Source of the DNA: an uncultured Draconibacterium sp.
GTDB lineage: Bacteria > Bacteroidota > Bacteroidia > Bacteroidales > Prolixibacteraceae
NCBI RefSeq assembly: GCF_913060805.1
Contig: NZ_CAJXTC010000022.1
Location: 27,476 to 91,475, forward strand
Length of the DNA: 64,000 nt
Reading direction: 5' to 3'
Both the position numbers and the translations under genes were made by a program. Shown here piece after piece: positions 8,337-18,562 of the stretch; positions within the stretch are counted from its first letter, which is position 1; each line of letters starts with the position of its first letter. The notes beneath the pieces are model-generated. The model did no database searches, was not told the origin of the DNA, and saw only the letters and a program-made list of their open reading frames with translations.

Positions 8337-11186
8337 TTAAAACCTCCTGCAGATACCACGATAGGCGCAGTACTCGCACTTTTTATCGTGTTCGGTTTGT
8401 GCAAATTCATTGTCTTCTGAAAAGATTTCGGAAACCAAACCGGCCAACTCGCCTTCAAATTCTTCAGCAACTTCGTCAAAGAAAAAGTCTTTGTAATTCA
8501 TTTTCACTGCCGCGGTAAAATTCTCGGAAAACAAACTGCGCAACGGGTAAATAGCCGCCTGAATTTCTGCTGCATTGGTTTCTGTTGCCAATCCCCACGA
8601 ATAAATCAAAGCCTGCAAAATCTCCTTTTTGGGCTCTTTTGCGTCTCTTTCAAACAACTCATCAACCGTTTTAAACCGGGTCGTTTTCACATTTCCAGTT
8701 TTATAGTCGAGCACCCGGGTTACGCCTTCAGTCCGATCAACCCTGTCGATCATACCTCCAACACATATCTTTTTATCACCGGCATTTATCCAACGTTTGT
8801 AGCGCTGCTCCAGGCTAACTACCGTAAAAGGTGCCAGATCCTTATCAATTTTTAAAAGCTGTCGTAAATAGGTTATGGCATTCTCGAAAATCAGCAAAGT
8901 TTTGCCTTCCAGCTTTATTTCGCCTTTTAACGGAAGTTTCTTTTTCAAATAGTGTACAGCAATTTGTTTGGTCACCTCGTTCTCCAGCCACACACGGTCT
9001 TTCTGGATTTTTTCGATATTTTCTTTTTCTACCACACGACCAACAAACGGTTTGTACAGCTCCTCGAGTGTATCGTGAAAAATATTACCGAAAACAACAC
9101 CGTCAATTTCTTCTTTCACTTCCTCCGGCTCCGGTAAGCGCACAACATACTGATAGTAAAATTTCAACCTGCAATTCAGGTAAGTATTAATAGCACTTGG
9201 CGAAAGCGGGTGATCTTCCGAATTATTGGCCAGCAATTTCGCCACAATTTCTTTCGAACTTTTTATACGAATTTCCTCAACAGGATCATTCGAAAACGAA
9301 AAATCGAGGTTCAACATCGAAGGTTTATGCACCGAATCGTATTGCAACTGATAACCATAACGACTTAACTCACCTGTTCCGATGCCTTCTTTCACCACAC
9401 TATAGGTGGCTGTAATATTTTTTGCGCGCTGAATTAGTCGATAGAAATAATAGGCATACATGGCATCCTGCTCGTCAATTCCCGGCAACCCAAATCCCAA
9501 ACGGATATTAAAAGGAATAAATGACGGTGCTGTGAATTTTCGCGGCCATTTATTTTCGTTCAATCCTAAAATGATCAGGTTTTCAAAATCAAGACAGCGG
9601 GTTTCCAGAATTCCCATTACCTGCATTCCACTCAGCGGTTCGCCTTCAAAAGCTACTGAAACCTGTCCTAAATACTGCGAAAACAGCCTAAAATAAACGG
9701 CTTCGCTTATTTCGCGTTGCTGCTCACTAAGTACATCATCAACAACAGCCTTTAGCTTTTCAATGGCTTGATAAATGGAATAGATCAGCTCCAAAAGCAT
9801 CGCATTGTCAATTTCCGCATCTTTTAAATGACCATAAAATGCAGCAAGCACATTTAAGAAGTACGAACTGTAATCCGCAGTTTTTTCCGGCAGCGTAAAT
9901 ATTTGTTTGTGCAACGGCGAGAAGTCAATTTCGGCAAGTGGCACAGTAATTCGGTTGTAATTTTTTAAATGGTTAATGTACGCTTTACAAGCTTCATTCG
10001 CAGTGTCGCCCAATAATTGATGATTCAACACATCAGTTACATACCGATAATAAGCCACAAAATTATCACCTTCTTTTCGTTTGTTTTTCAGCAGCGTTAC
10101 CAGCAACATTAAAAAGCCGTAAACCACCGAATTTCGCACCGAATATCCCATAGTAACATTTACCTTGTCGATATTCGCCGGCACCGCCCCCATTGCTGAA
10201 AACAGTAAACTTTCGTCGGCCAACACAATTGCCGTATTGTCGAACTCTTTTTTGTATGACTTTTTCGTTTCATCCAGAAAATTAGGTACCTGCTGCGCCT
10301 GGCCAAAAACCGAAGAAACAGCAACCATCTTCATGTTTTTCCGATGGTTAAATTGCGTAGTATCCAAATCAAAACCGTCAGGCTGCGGAAATTCCAGGAG
10401 GTTTGTTCGCAGAAAATGGCCGGCTTCATTTTGCTGATCGTTCAAATATGATTCATCGTAATCCCATAAAAACTCAGCCTTTCCCAAACGTTGTAAGTGC
10501 TTAAAAAAACGTTTCTCGCAGGCATTCAAGGCATTCAAACCTACGATATAATATTTTTTGTACGGAAAACTCTTATTTTCATCATCCAGATTTTCTGCCA
10601 CTTCCCGGTCTTGCATTCCCGGATAAGCCAGTTGTTTTTCAGCCAGCTGCTTTTTAAAATCCTGATAAACGGGATACAACTTATCCCATATCGATATGTA
10701 TTTTTCCTTGAATCCCTTTTTGTCTACAACGGCCATACTTCCCCAAAACTGCTCCAGCGCTTTTTTCTGCTCGTCGGTGAGGTAGTCAAACACTGATTCA
10801 ATTTCTTTCAGATCAGAAACATTGGTGAACAGATCTTTGGCATTTACCAGGTAACGATCAATATCGTTAAAATCAGCCAGCAGAATTTCACCCCAAAAGT
10901 AGAACTCATCAAAGGTTTCAGTGGTTTTGGTGTGCTTCAGAAACACATCGTAGAGCAACGAAATCAGCTGCAGCTTCTCGCCTTTTTGCATGGACGAATA
11001 CGACGCCATTAACTCATTTATCGTCGTTGTATTGGGGCCAATTGCCGCACCATCAACCGTTTTCTGCAGATAATGCGTAAAAAATACACCGGCTCTGCGG
11101 TTAGGAAAAACCACACACAGATCTTTTAACTCGTTTTGATGTTTTTGATAAATAAATTTAGCGCATTGCGAGAGAAATCGTTCCAT
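8337..11186 (-). CDS. AddB-like PD-(D/E)XK nuclease with inactivated helicase domain
   Basis: A 949-residue protein. The N-terminal two thirds resemble a superfamily I helicase that has lost its ATP-binding motifs. The C-terminal third (from about 660) is a PD-(D/E)XK nuclease: GNIFHDTLEELY, RVLDYKTG and LQALIYSW are the nuclease motifs. A Cys in YLNCRLKFYY and the terminal CEYCAYRGIC give the four-cysteine pattern of an AddB-type 4Fe-4S cluster, which staples the nuclease domain. AddB works with AddA in end resection of double-strand breaks, but no AddA-like helicase is in this window. The gene faces the M14 peptidase convergently. Function in recombination is inferred from family. Confidence 0.85.
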   Translation of the reverse strand: MERFLSQCAKFIYQKHQNELKDLCVVFPNRRAGVFFTHYLQKTVDGAAIGPNTTTINELMASYSSMQKGEKLQLISLLYDVFLKHTKTTETFDEFYFWGEILLADFNDIDRYLVNAKDLFTNVSDLKEIESVFDYLTDEQKKALEQFWGSMAVVDKKGFKEKYISIWDKLYPVYQDFKKQLAEKQLAYPGMQDREVAENLDDENKSFPYKKYYIVGLNALNACEKRFFKHLQRLGKAEFLWDYDESYLNDQQNEAGHFLRTNLLEFPQPDGFDLDTTQFNHRKNMKMVAVSSVFGQAQQVPNFLDETKKSYKKEFDNTAIVLADESLLFSAMGAVPANIDKVNVTMGYSVRNSVVYGFLMLLVTLLKNKRKEGDNFVAYYRYVTDVLNHQLLGDTANEACKAYINHLKNYNRITVPLAEIDFSPLHKQIFTLPEKTADYSSYFLNVLAAFYGHLKDAEIDNAMLLELIYSIYQAIEKLKAVVDDVLSEQQREISEAVYFRLFSQYLGQVSVAFEGEPLSGMQVMGILETRCLDFENLIILGLNENKWPRKFTAPSFIPFNIRLGFGLPGIDEQDAMYAYYFYRLIQRAKNITATYSVVKEGIGTGELSRYGYQLQYDSVHKPSMLNLDFSFSNDPVEEIRIKSSKEIVAKLLANNSEDHPLSPSAINTYLNCRLKFYYQYVVRLPEPEEVKEEIDGVVFGNIFHDTLEELYKPFVGRVVEKENIEKIQKDRVWLENEVTKQIAVHYLKKKLPLKGEIKLEGKTLLIFENAITYLRQLLKIDKDLAPFTVVSLEQRYKRWINAGDKKICVGGMIDRVDRTEGVTRVLDYKTGNVKTTRFKTVDELFERDAKEPKKEILQALIYSWGLATETNAAEIQAAIYPLRSLFSENFTAAVKMNYKDFFFDEVAEEFEGELAGLVSEIFSEDNEFAQTEHDKKCEYCAYRGICRRF

Positions 11187-11314
11187 ACTTCATTTCAAAG
11201 TTCAGGGTTTAAAGTTCATAGTTTAGCCTGAATAAACAAGAATTTGATGCAATAAAATTTTCTTAAATTAGAGCTTTCGTAGTAACCTTATAGTATAAAT
11301 CATTCTTTCACAAT

Positions 11315-13000
11315 ATGAAAAAAATTGCACTGTCACTTTTCTCAATCGTTTTAGCCTTCCAAGTCTTTGCACAAGATCGTATAACAGGCCTTACTTTTGC
11401 CACACGCAGCGAGGTAATCGCACAAAACGGAATGGCATGTACCAGCCAGCCATTGGCCACACAAGCAGCGCTTGACATACTAAAAGCCGGCGGAAATGCC
11501 ATTGATGCAGCCATCGCTGCCAACGCTGTTCTGGGGTTAGTAGAACCCACGGGAAATGGCATGGGCGGCGACTTGTTCGCCATAGTTTGGGATGCCAAAA
11601 CAAAAAAGTTGTATGGCTTAAATGCAAGCGGACGCTCGCCTTACGAGTTGACTCTTGACTATTTTAAAGAAAACGGCTATGAAAAAATTCCGTCGCATGG
11701 GCCGCTTCCGGTTTCAGTTCCGGGTTGTGTTGACGGCTGGTTTGAACTCCATAATAAATTTGGCAGCCTGCCAATGAAAGAAGTGTTGTGTCCGGCCATT
11801 TCTTATGCTGAAAACGGATTTCCACTAACCGAACTTATTGCATATTACTGGGGACGCAGTGCCTTTTTAAAACAATATCCGGGATTCGAAGAAATATTTA
11901 TGCCCGATGGCAAAGCGCCTAAAAAAGGTGAAGTTTTTAAAAATCCTTATTTGGCAAACACATTTAAACTGATTGCAGAACAAGGCCGCGATGTTTTTTA
12001 CGAAGGTGAAATCGCCGAAAAAATTGTAGAATATATACGCGAACAAGGTGGATTTTTAAGCATGAAAGACTTTGAAGACCATCATTCGGAATGGGTGGAG
12101 CCAATTTCTACCAACTACCGGGGATACGATGTTTGGGAGCTTCCACCAAACGGGCAAGGAACGGCAGTGTTACAGATGTTGAACATCCTGGAGAATTACG
12201 ATATTGCAAGCATGGGATTTGGTTCACCAGAGTACATGCATCATTTTATTGAAGCGAAAAAACTGGCCTACGAAGACCGTGCGAAATACTATTCCGACAT
12301 GGATTTCAATGATCTGCCCATTGAAGAACTGATCTCAAAAGAATACGGAAAAGAACGAGCAGCATTAATAAATGAAAATCGTGCAGCCCGCTCCTATCCT
12401 GCCGGAGAACTGGAACAAGGGAACACAATCTATCTGACTACTGCTGATAAAGACGGCAACATGGTTTCGCTAATTCAAAGTAATTACCGCGGCATGGGTT
12501 CGGGAATGACTCCTGGAAAACTGGGATTTATTCTGCAAGACCGTGGAGAATTGTTTGCTTTGGAAGAAGGCCACATGAATGTTTACGAACCTCACAAACG
12601 CCCGTTTCATACAATTATTCCGGCGTTTATAACAAAAGATGACGAACCATACATCAGTTTTGGATTAATGGGCGGCGCTATGCAACCACAAGGCCATGTT
12701 CAAATTGTTTGCAACCTGATCGACTTTGGAATGAACCTGCAGGAAGCGGGTGATGCACCGCGTATAAGCCACGATGGATCGAGCCAGCCAACAGGAGAAA
12801 AAATGAATGACGGTGGCCGTGTTTCGTTGGAGAGCGGTTTTGAATACCAAACCATTCGCGAGCTAATGGGCAAAGGACACCGAATTGGATATGCACTTGG
12901 CCCGTACGGTGGCTACCAGGCCATTATGTGGGATAAAGAGAATAAAGTGTACTACGGCGCATCTGAATCGAGAAAAGACGGGCAGGCAGCCGGCTATTAA
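11315..13000 (+). CDS. ggt: Gamma-glutamyltransferase (glutathione hydrolase)
   Basis: A 561-residue secreted proenzyme with a signal peptide ending near residue 19 (VFAQ). It hydrolyses or transfers the gamma-glutamyl group of glutathione and related amides in the periplasm. The N-terminal subunit contains GGNAIDAAIAAN and GNGMGGDLFA. Self-cleavage should occur before T371 (TIYLTTADKDG), which is at the same spacing from DKDG as the E. coli nucleophile Thr391. YRGMGSGM and GLMGGAMQPQGH are in the small subunit. Monocistronic: it ends at a strong hairpin (13061-13095). Some homologues act on cephalosporins or poly-gamma-glutamate instead. Confidence 0.93.
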   Translation: MKKIALSLFSIVLAFQVFAQDRITGLTFATRSEVIAQNGMACTSQPLATQAALDILKAGGNAIDAAIAANAVLGLVEPTGNGMGGDLFAIVWDAKTKKLYGLNASGRSPYELTLDYFKENGYEKIPSHGPLPVSVPGCVDGWFELHNKFGSLPMKEVLCPAISYAENGFPLTELIAYYWGRSAFLKQYPGFEEIFMPDGKAPKKGEVFKNPYLANTFKLIAEQGRDVFYEGEIAEKIVEYIREQGGFLSMKDFEDHHSEWVEPISTNYRGYDVWELPPNGQGTAVLQMLNILENYDIASMGFGSPEYMHHFIEAKKLAYEDRAKYYSDMDFNDLPIEELISKEYGKERAALINENRAARSYPAGELEQGNTIYLTTADKDGNMVSLIQSNYRGMGSGMTPGKLGFILQDRGELFALEEGHMNVYEPHKRPFHTIIPAFITKDDEPYISFGLMGGAMQPQGHVQIVCNLIDFGMNLQEAGDAPRISHDGSSQPTGEKMNDGGRVSLESGFEYQTIRELMGKGHRIGYALGPYGGYQAIMWDKENKVYYGASESRKDGQAAGY

Positions 13001-13060
13001 AACAGCACAACACTGATAAGAAGATTGTAGTCGGAAAAACGCTACTTCAACAACTTCATA

Positions 13061-13095
13061 AAAAGCTAATTAGTGAGTACACTAACTAGCTTTTT
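13061..13095 (+). terminator. ggt terminator
   Basis: AAAAGCTA-a-TTAGTG pairs with CACTAA-c-TAGCTTTT around loop AGTA, giving 14 pairs with one mismatch, followed by T residues. It lies 60 bp after the ggt stop. Confidence 0.85.
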
Positions 13096-13609
13096 ATATT
13101 TTATGGGAAATATGTATTACATATTTAATTTTCATATAAATTATTTATGAAATTAAAATTCACCACATTAATATTCCTCTAACATTTGTTTTACATTTAA
13201 CTAACATAGTAACCGAATACCTCTACAACCCTCTACTAGCAGTATGTTTCTGATTTTTAGGGCAAAATATAAATACCTGAACATTCAAAATTAAAGCCTC
13301 ACTACTTTAGACGTCCTGTATTTTATCATATTTATTATTCAATTAAAATTAGTATTTTTATTAACACTTATAATATATAATACAATATGATGTCATTTCT
13401 CAATATATTTCACAATATTGCATCATATTATCAATTTTTCAATCTCAGAGCTTGAATATTGACATTATTCAAAACCAAAAGCTATTAAAACAAGAAATCA
13501 ATAAACAATTAGTTAATCAACAATTTCTAAAAATTCAGAAAGATCAATTCGAAAACACAGGAAATCCAACAGAAAATCAATTTACTTTTTATAACACAAA
13601 TAATTCTCT
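13096..13609 (+). other. Long AT-rich leader/promoter region of susC
   Basis: 514 bp without a gene and extremely AT-rich. The only clear structure is the inverted repeat AATATGATG (13384-13392) / CATCATATT (13421-13429), which could form a stem in the susC leader. No convincing TAnnTTTG box with a proper -33 element was found, and no coding potential is apparent. Confidence 0.5.
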
Positions 13610-16600
13610 ATGAAAAGATTCTTATTCACAATCTTCTTGATGAGCGCGGTTACAATATTTGCAACGGCGCAGAAACGCACCATAAATGGTGTCGTGCGAG
13701 AACAATCTACCAATGATTTACTCCCCGGAGTAACAGTACTGGAAAAAGGGACTTCAAATGGAACGGTGACGAATGTCGACGGTGAATTTTCCCTTTCTGT
13801 GGAACAAGGGGCAACTCTTGTGGTATCTTACATCGGACTTGAATCGAAAGATGTCGTTGTGGGCACCTCTTCTACTCTTGAAGTTTTCCTTGCTCCATCT
13901 TCTGAACAGGTTGATGAAGTAGTGGTAACTGCAATGGGTATTCGTAAAGAAACCAAGGCCCTGGGTTATGCCGTTCAGGCAATTGAAGGCGATGAGCTTG
14001 TAAAAGTTAAGCAGCCCAACCTGGTAAACTCGTTAAACGGTAAAATTGCCGGTGTTAACGTTACCAACTCAGGTGGTGGTGCAGGTACATCGTCGCAAAT
14101 TATTATTCGTGGTAGCACCTCACTTTCGGGTGATAACCAACCACTGTTTATTGTAGACGGAATTCCAATCGACAACAGTACAGTAAGTGCTGACTACGGC
14201 GCCGGGTTGAGTGCAACTTCAACCTACAGTGGAAACCGTGGTATGGATATCAACTCGGATGATATTGAGTCGATTTCGGTACTTAAAGGCCCTGCTGCTG
14301 CTGCATTATACGGTTTGAAAGCAGCTGCCGGAGCGATTGTAATTACCACTAAAAAAGGTGAAGCCGGAACAATGCAGGTAAATGTTAGCTCGAAATTTAA
14401 AGTTGACACCTACAACAAATTGCCTGAACAACAAGCCATGTACGGACAAGGTAACGACGGTGCTTTTGATGATGGAACAACATCATCGTGGGGAGCTCCA
14501 CTTACCGGAACAGTTTACAACAACCTGGAAGATTTCTTTGAGCCAGCATTCTCATACGATGTAACCGGTAGTATTTCGGGTGGTACTGAAAACGGAAGCT
14601 ACTTTATGTCGGTTCACCGTTTGGATCAGAACGGTATTGTGCCAACTACTGAATATGCAACCAACTCTATTCGTTTTAACGGCGAGCATAAAAAAGGCTG
14701 GTTTACAATCGGAATGAATACCAACTATATTTATTCGCAAACTACCAAAACACTTACCGGTTCGGGATTATACGGCTCGGGAGGAACAGGTGCAATGCTT
14801 AGTTTGCTGAGATGGCCACGATCGAACGACATGAGCCATTGGATTGAAGGTGGACAACGTGTTCCGCTTCTGCCAAATGTTGATCCGGAAGACGATGTTG
14901 ACAACCCTTACTGGACAGCACACAAAAATCCGGTAACCGACGATGTACACCGTTTTATCGGATCGGGGTATGTTACTATGCAACCAACAGAATGGTTGAG
15001 CGCCACTTACCGTGCGGGTATCGACCATTACAATACCTTCTCACGCAACCTTGTAACTCCTGGTTCTGCAGTGGCTCCTCCATACGACGAAGGTGCTGTA
15101 ACCGAGTCGCAAAGAGAGAACAACATCCTTACATCAAACTTAACGGTTTCGGCCAACAAAAAAGTTGATGATTTTGATTTAGGTCTGATGTTGGGACACA
15201 ACTACGAGCAAACAACTTATTTCAGCCAACGCCAAAGTGCAATTGGTTTGCTTTCTGATTTTATGAGCGTAAACAACGCTGACCGCGAAAATAAATCATT
15301 CAGCAACTACCAATCGAAAAAGAGATTGTACAGTGCTTTTGGTGAATTTAGTGCCAGCTACAAAAACACAATATTTATGAGTGTTACCGGCCGTAACGAC
15401 TGGTCGTCAACACTGGCTGAAGAGAACCGTTCGTTCTTCTACCCTTCTGTTAGCGGTAGTTTTGTTTTCTCTGAATTATTCGGCGAAGACCTGAAAGAAA
15501 CCTTCTCGTTTGGTAAAATTCGCGCTTCGTGGTCGCAAGTTGGTAAAGATGCTCCTGTGTACCAAACAGCAACTTACATCGAAACAGTTAACACAATCGG
15601 TGGAGGTTATAACAACAGCTACACCGGCGGTAACCCATACCTGGCTCCTGAAACTACTGAGTCGACTGAACTTGGTTTAGACCTTCGTTTCTTTAACGGC
15701 CGCTTGGGTGCCGACTTTACATACTACGATACCCGAAGTAAAGACCAAATCATTTCGCCAAGGGTAAGTATGGCAACCGGTTATATTTTCCAGTATACCA
15801 ACTTCGGAACCGTTACCAACAAAGGTTTTGAGTTTACCTTAACCGGAAAACCAATCCAGAACCGCAACTGGAACTGGGAAACAACATTAAACATTTCGCA
15901 TAACAACGGAACTGTATCTGATCTTCCTGAAGGTGTTCAGTTGCTTTACGTAACCGACGTTCAGGTTGGACCTGCAACACCGGCCTCAATTGGCGACGAT
16001 ATTTTCCTTGGTTTAATTGGTACGCGTTGGGAAAGAACCGACGATGGTGAATTGATCCTGGATTCTGACACCGGACGCCCGATTACTTCAACTGATGCAA
16101 CAAACGTTGTTGGCGACCGTGAACCAGACATGCTTTTTGGTTGGAACAACAGCATTACACATAAAAACTGGAACCTTTCCTTCTTGGTTGATGTAAGAGT
16201 TGGTGGCGATGTTTATAACGCTACTGAATATGCGATGACTTACTCAGGAATGAGCAAAATCACCGAAAACCGTGGTGGGACTCAAACCTTTGAAGGAGTG
16301 ATGATCAACAGCGAAACAGGTGAATACGAACCGGCAACAAGCACTATCACACTTGATCAGGATTACTACCAAAACTACTACACCCGAGAAGCTGAGCCAT
16401 TTATTACCAGTGTAAACTGGTTCCGTTTGCGTTCTGCATCGTTGAGCTACACTGTGCCTGCAGAGTTTTGCAATCGCATTGGTTTTGTAAAAGGAATTGA
16501 TCTTTCGTTAACAGGAACCAACTTGCTTCTGTTCACCAACTACGACGGAATGGATCCTGAAGTTAGTGCCGGTGGTTCTGGTGTATTAGGAGCCGGATCA

Positions 16601-16669
16601 TCAGGTATTGATTATGCCGGAGTACCTGCTACTACAAGTGTTTCATTCGGCTTAAATGTTAAGTTTTAA
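13610..16669 (+). CDS. SusC/RagA-type TonB-dependent outer-membrane transporter
   Basis: A 1019-residue outer-membrane importer driven by TonB. It has a signal peptide (about 1-21), a carboxypeptidase-like beta-sandwich (TINGVVREQ to about 95), a TonB box region (VDEVVVTAMGIRKE, about 101-114), the plug (IAGVNVTNSGGG, IIIRGSTSLSG, PLFIVDGIPID) and a 22-strand barrel ending in a C-terminal Phe (GLNVKF). It lies 12 bp upstream of its SusD partner, the standard pair that imports glycans or peptides. No glycosidase, sulfatase or peptidase is in the same operon, so the ligand cannot be read from context. It follows a long AT-rich leader. Confidence 0.95.
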   Translation: MKRFLFTIFLMSAVTIFATAQKRTINGVVREQSTNDLLPGVTVLEKGTSNGTVTNVDGEFSLSVEQGATLVVSYIGLESKDVVVGTSSTLEVFLAPSSEQVDEVVVTAMGIRKETKALGYAVQAIEGDELVKVKQPNLVNSLNGKIAGVNVTNSGGGAGTSSQIIIRGSTSLSGDNQPLFIVDGIPIDNSTVSADYGAGLSATSTYSGNRGMDINSDDIESISVLKGPAAAALYGLKAAAGAIVITTKKGEAGTMQVNVSSKFKVDTYNKLPEQQAMYGQGNDGAFDDGTTSSWGAPLTGTVYNNLEDFFEPAFSYDVTGSISGGTENGSYFMSVHRLDQNGIVPTTEYATNSIRFNGEHKKGWFTIGMNTNYIYSQTTKTLTGSGLYGSGGTGAMLSLLRWPRSNDMSHWIEGGQRVPLLPNVDPEDDVDNPYWTAHKNPVTDDVHRFIGSGYVTMQPTEWLSATYRAGIDHYNTFSRNLVTPGSAVAPPYDEGAVTESQRENNILTSNLTVSANKKVDDFDLGLMLGHNYEQTTYFSQRQSAIGLLSDFMSVNNADRENKSFSNYQSKKRLYSAFGEFSASYKNTIFMSVTGRNDWSSTLAEENRSFFYPSVSGSFVFSELFGEDLKETFSFGKIRASWSQVGKDAPVYQTATYIETVNTIGGGYNNSYTGGNPYLAPETTESTELGLDLRFFNGRLGADFTYYDTRSKDQIISPRVSMATGYIFQYTNFGTVTNKGFEFTLTGKPIQNRNWNWETTLNISHNNGTVSDLPEGVQLLYVTDVQVGPATPASIGDDIFLGLIGTRWERTDDGELILDSDTGRPITSTDATNVVGDREPDMLFGWNNSITHKNWNLSFLVDVRVGGDVYNATEYAMTYSGMSKITENRGGTQTFEGVMINSETGEYEPATSTITLDQDYYQNYYTREAEPFITSVNWFRLRSASLSYTVPAEFCNRIGFVKGIDLSLTGTNLLLFTNYDGMDPEVSAGGSGVLGAGSSGIDYAGVPATTSVSFGLNVKF

Positions 16670-16681
16670 AAAGGATTAGAT

Positions 16682-18262
16682 ATGAAGAAGATAACATTAA
16701 TAATATTGCTTTTTACAGGAGTATTTTTCACCTCTTGCGAATACGACCTCGACATAAACAACTCTCCCAACGCGCCTCAAGAGGCAGGTCCGGAACAGCG
16801 CCTTCCATACGTACTGGCCGAAACGGTTGACTTTTACGGTAGCCACGGAACACGTACTGCAAACCTTACTCAGCAGTTAGGTTACGCTTATCGTCCCGGC
16901 TACCGCTATTATATGTTTCAGAACTGGCAGTTTGCCAACAATGCTGACGCATGGGTATGGCAGTGTTGGTACGGTTATGCATGGGTAAACATTGAAGAAA
17001 TGTTGAAAGATGCCGAAGATATTGAAGCATGGCATTATACCGGTGTTGGAAAAATCCTAAAGGCATTTGGAAACGGCTCGTTGGTTGATGCTTATGGTTA
17101 TATTGCCTACCAGGATGGTATTGCCGGAAACATTCAGCCCGATTACGACGATGCTGAATACGTTTACAGCCAAATTCTTCCGTTAATCGACGAAGGTATT
17201 GCTGATCTTCAAAAAGCACAAGGCGAAAATGCCCCTGACCTATCGGTTGGCGATGTAATGTATAATGGCGATGTTGACAAGTGGATTAAGTTTGCCTACG
17301 GTGTAAAAGCCCGTTTTATGAGCCACCTGTCGAAAAAAGCTGAAGGAACCGACCTGTTGGCTTACAATCCTGCAGGAATCCTTTCAAATATCTCACAGTC
17401 TTTCAGTTCTAATAACGACGATGCAGAATATATTGGTGAAGATGGCGACATTTCAGCAAGATGGTGTATTCAGCGTCAGAATATTGGCAGCTCGAATAAA
17501 CCCGGTAAATTATGGAAAGACTACCTGATGAATACTGTTGATACTATTAACGGTGCCGGCGAAAGTTGGAACAGCGGCGTGGTTGACCCACGTACGGAAG
17601 TGCTGATCCCAAGAATTCTGGAAGGTGAGAATGCAGGCGAATTCTCGTTTGCTGTTGATTTGGGCGAAACAGATCATGCACCCACCACCGACGATGTAAA
17701 CTATGTTGGAATGCGTTCTTCGGAAGAGAATCCATTGTTTTACACTGAAAAGAATTCACCTTATTTCTTACTTTCTTATTCTGAGTTGAAATTTATTGAA
17801 GCAGAGGTTTATTTCCGCCAGGGAAATACTTCAAGCGCTTTGTCATCATATCAAGATGCTATTCAGGCGAACATGGATAAACTGGGAATTCCGGCTGAAG
17901 AAAGTGCTGCATTTATGGCAAGCGAAGCTGTTGCTCAAACCGCATCGGAATTGACATTGAGCCACATTATGATGCAAAAATACATTGCATGTACATACAG
18001 TCCTGAAGTTTGGACCGATATGCGTCGTTGCGATTACTGTATCGGTCCTGATGGAACATACGACTATGCAGCCGGTGTTTACAAAGGGTTTGATCGTCCG
18101 CCGTTTGTATACGAAACTGCATTTCCACAGGATGACGACTACATTCGTCGTTACCAAATGGCTTATTACGAGCGTTATTACAATGCTTCGAAAGTAGAAG
18201 CACTGGGCGTTTTTGAAAATGAATATATGACTACACCAGTTTGGTGGGACATTGAAGAATAG
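16682..18262 (+). CDS. SusD/RagB-type surface lipoprotein (SusD-like_2 group)
   Basis: A 526-residue lipoprotein with lipobox FTSC (Cys about residue 19), anchored outside on the outer membrane as lid and ligand-binder for the preceding SusC. The early NNSPNAP motif and overall length match the SusD-like_2 branch, often paired with SusC proteins of about 1000 residues like this one. TPR-like helices make up most of the chain. Starting 12 bp after susC, it is clearly cotranscribed, and the operon ends at a strong hairpin (18289-18328). The 21-bp palindrome array begins only 18 bp after that terminator. Confidence 0.93.
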   Translation: MKKITLIILLFTGVFFTSCEYDLDINNSPNAPQEAGPEQRLPYVLAETVDFYGSHGTRTANLTQQLGYAYRPGYRYYMFQNWQFANNADAWVWQCWYGYAWVNIEEMLKDAEDIEAWHYTGVGKILKAFGNGSLVDAYGYIAYQDGIAGNIQPDYDDAEYVYSQILPLIDEGIADLQKAQGENAPDLSVGDVMYNGDVDKWIKFAYGVKARFMSHLSKKAEGTDLLAYNPAGILSNISQSFSSNNDDAEYIGEDGDISARWCIQRQNIGSSNKPGKLWKDYLMNTVDTINGAGESWNSGVVDPRTEVLIPRILEGENAGEFSFAVDLGETDHAPTTDDVNYVGMRSSEENPLFYTEKNSPYFLLSYSELKFIEAEVYFRQGNTSSALSSYQDAIQANMDKLGIPAEESAAFMASEAVAQTASELTLSHIMMQKYIACTYSPEVWTDMRRCDYCIGPDGTYDYAAGVYKGFDRPPFVYETAFPQDDDYIRRYQMAYYERYYNASKVEALGVFENEYMTTPVWWDIEE

Positions 18263-18288
18263 TTATTTTAAGTCTAGAGTTAAGCTGT

Positions 18289-18328
18289 AACGGCTTGCCC
18301 GATTCCATTTCGGGCAGGCCGTTTTTTT
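18289..18328 (+). terminator. susCD terminator
   Basis: AACGGC-tt-GCCCGA pairs with TCGGGC-ag-GCCGTT and is followed by a run of eight T, 27 bp beyond the susD stop. Confidence 0.9.
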
Positions 18329-18345
18329 TATGCCTAAAAAAAATT

Positions 18346-18546
18346 CCGGAAAGGTAATAATGATAATTACCGAGGTAAGAAGATATATACCCAAGGGTAG
18401 AATGATTTTTACCAAGGTAAGAAGAGCTATACCCAAGGGTAACAAGGTTATTACCAAGGGTAGAAAGCTTTTACCCAAGGGTAGAATAATTATTACCAAG
18501 GTTCGAAGCCTCCTAACCAAGGTAAGGATGATAATTACCGAAGTAA
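18346..18546. repeat. Ten-unit tandem array of 12-bp palindromes at exact 21-bp period
   Basis: Nine clear palindromes start at 18367, 18388, 18409, 18430, 18451, 18472, 18493, 18514 and 18535, each exactly 21 bp after the last. A degenerate tenth starts at 18346. Cores are of two kinds, TTACCAAGGTAA-like and TACCCAAGGGTA-like, at first alternating. The 9-bp spacers mostly begin GAA and are otherwise unlike each other. The array fills the gap between the susCD terminator and the 3' end of the sigma-operon membrane protein. Twenty-one bp is two helical turns, so all palindromes face the same side of the DNA. The period keeps frames open on both strands, but those ORFs look like by-products. 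Confidence 0.9.
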
Positions 18547-18562
18547 TATTTAAAATTCCCTA

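Noticed and set aside
18346-18546. CRISPR array
   Set aside because: Repeats of 12 bp with 9-bp spacers and no cas genes; far too short.
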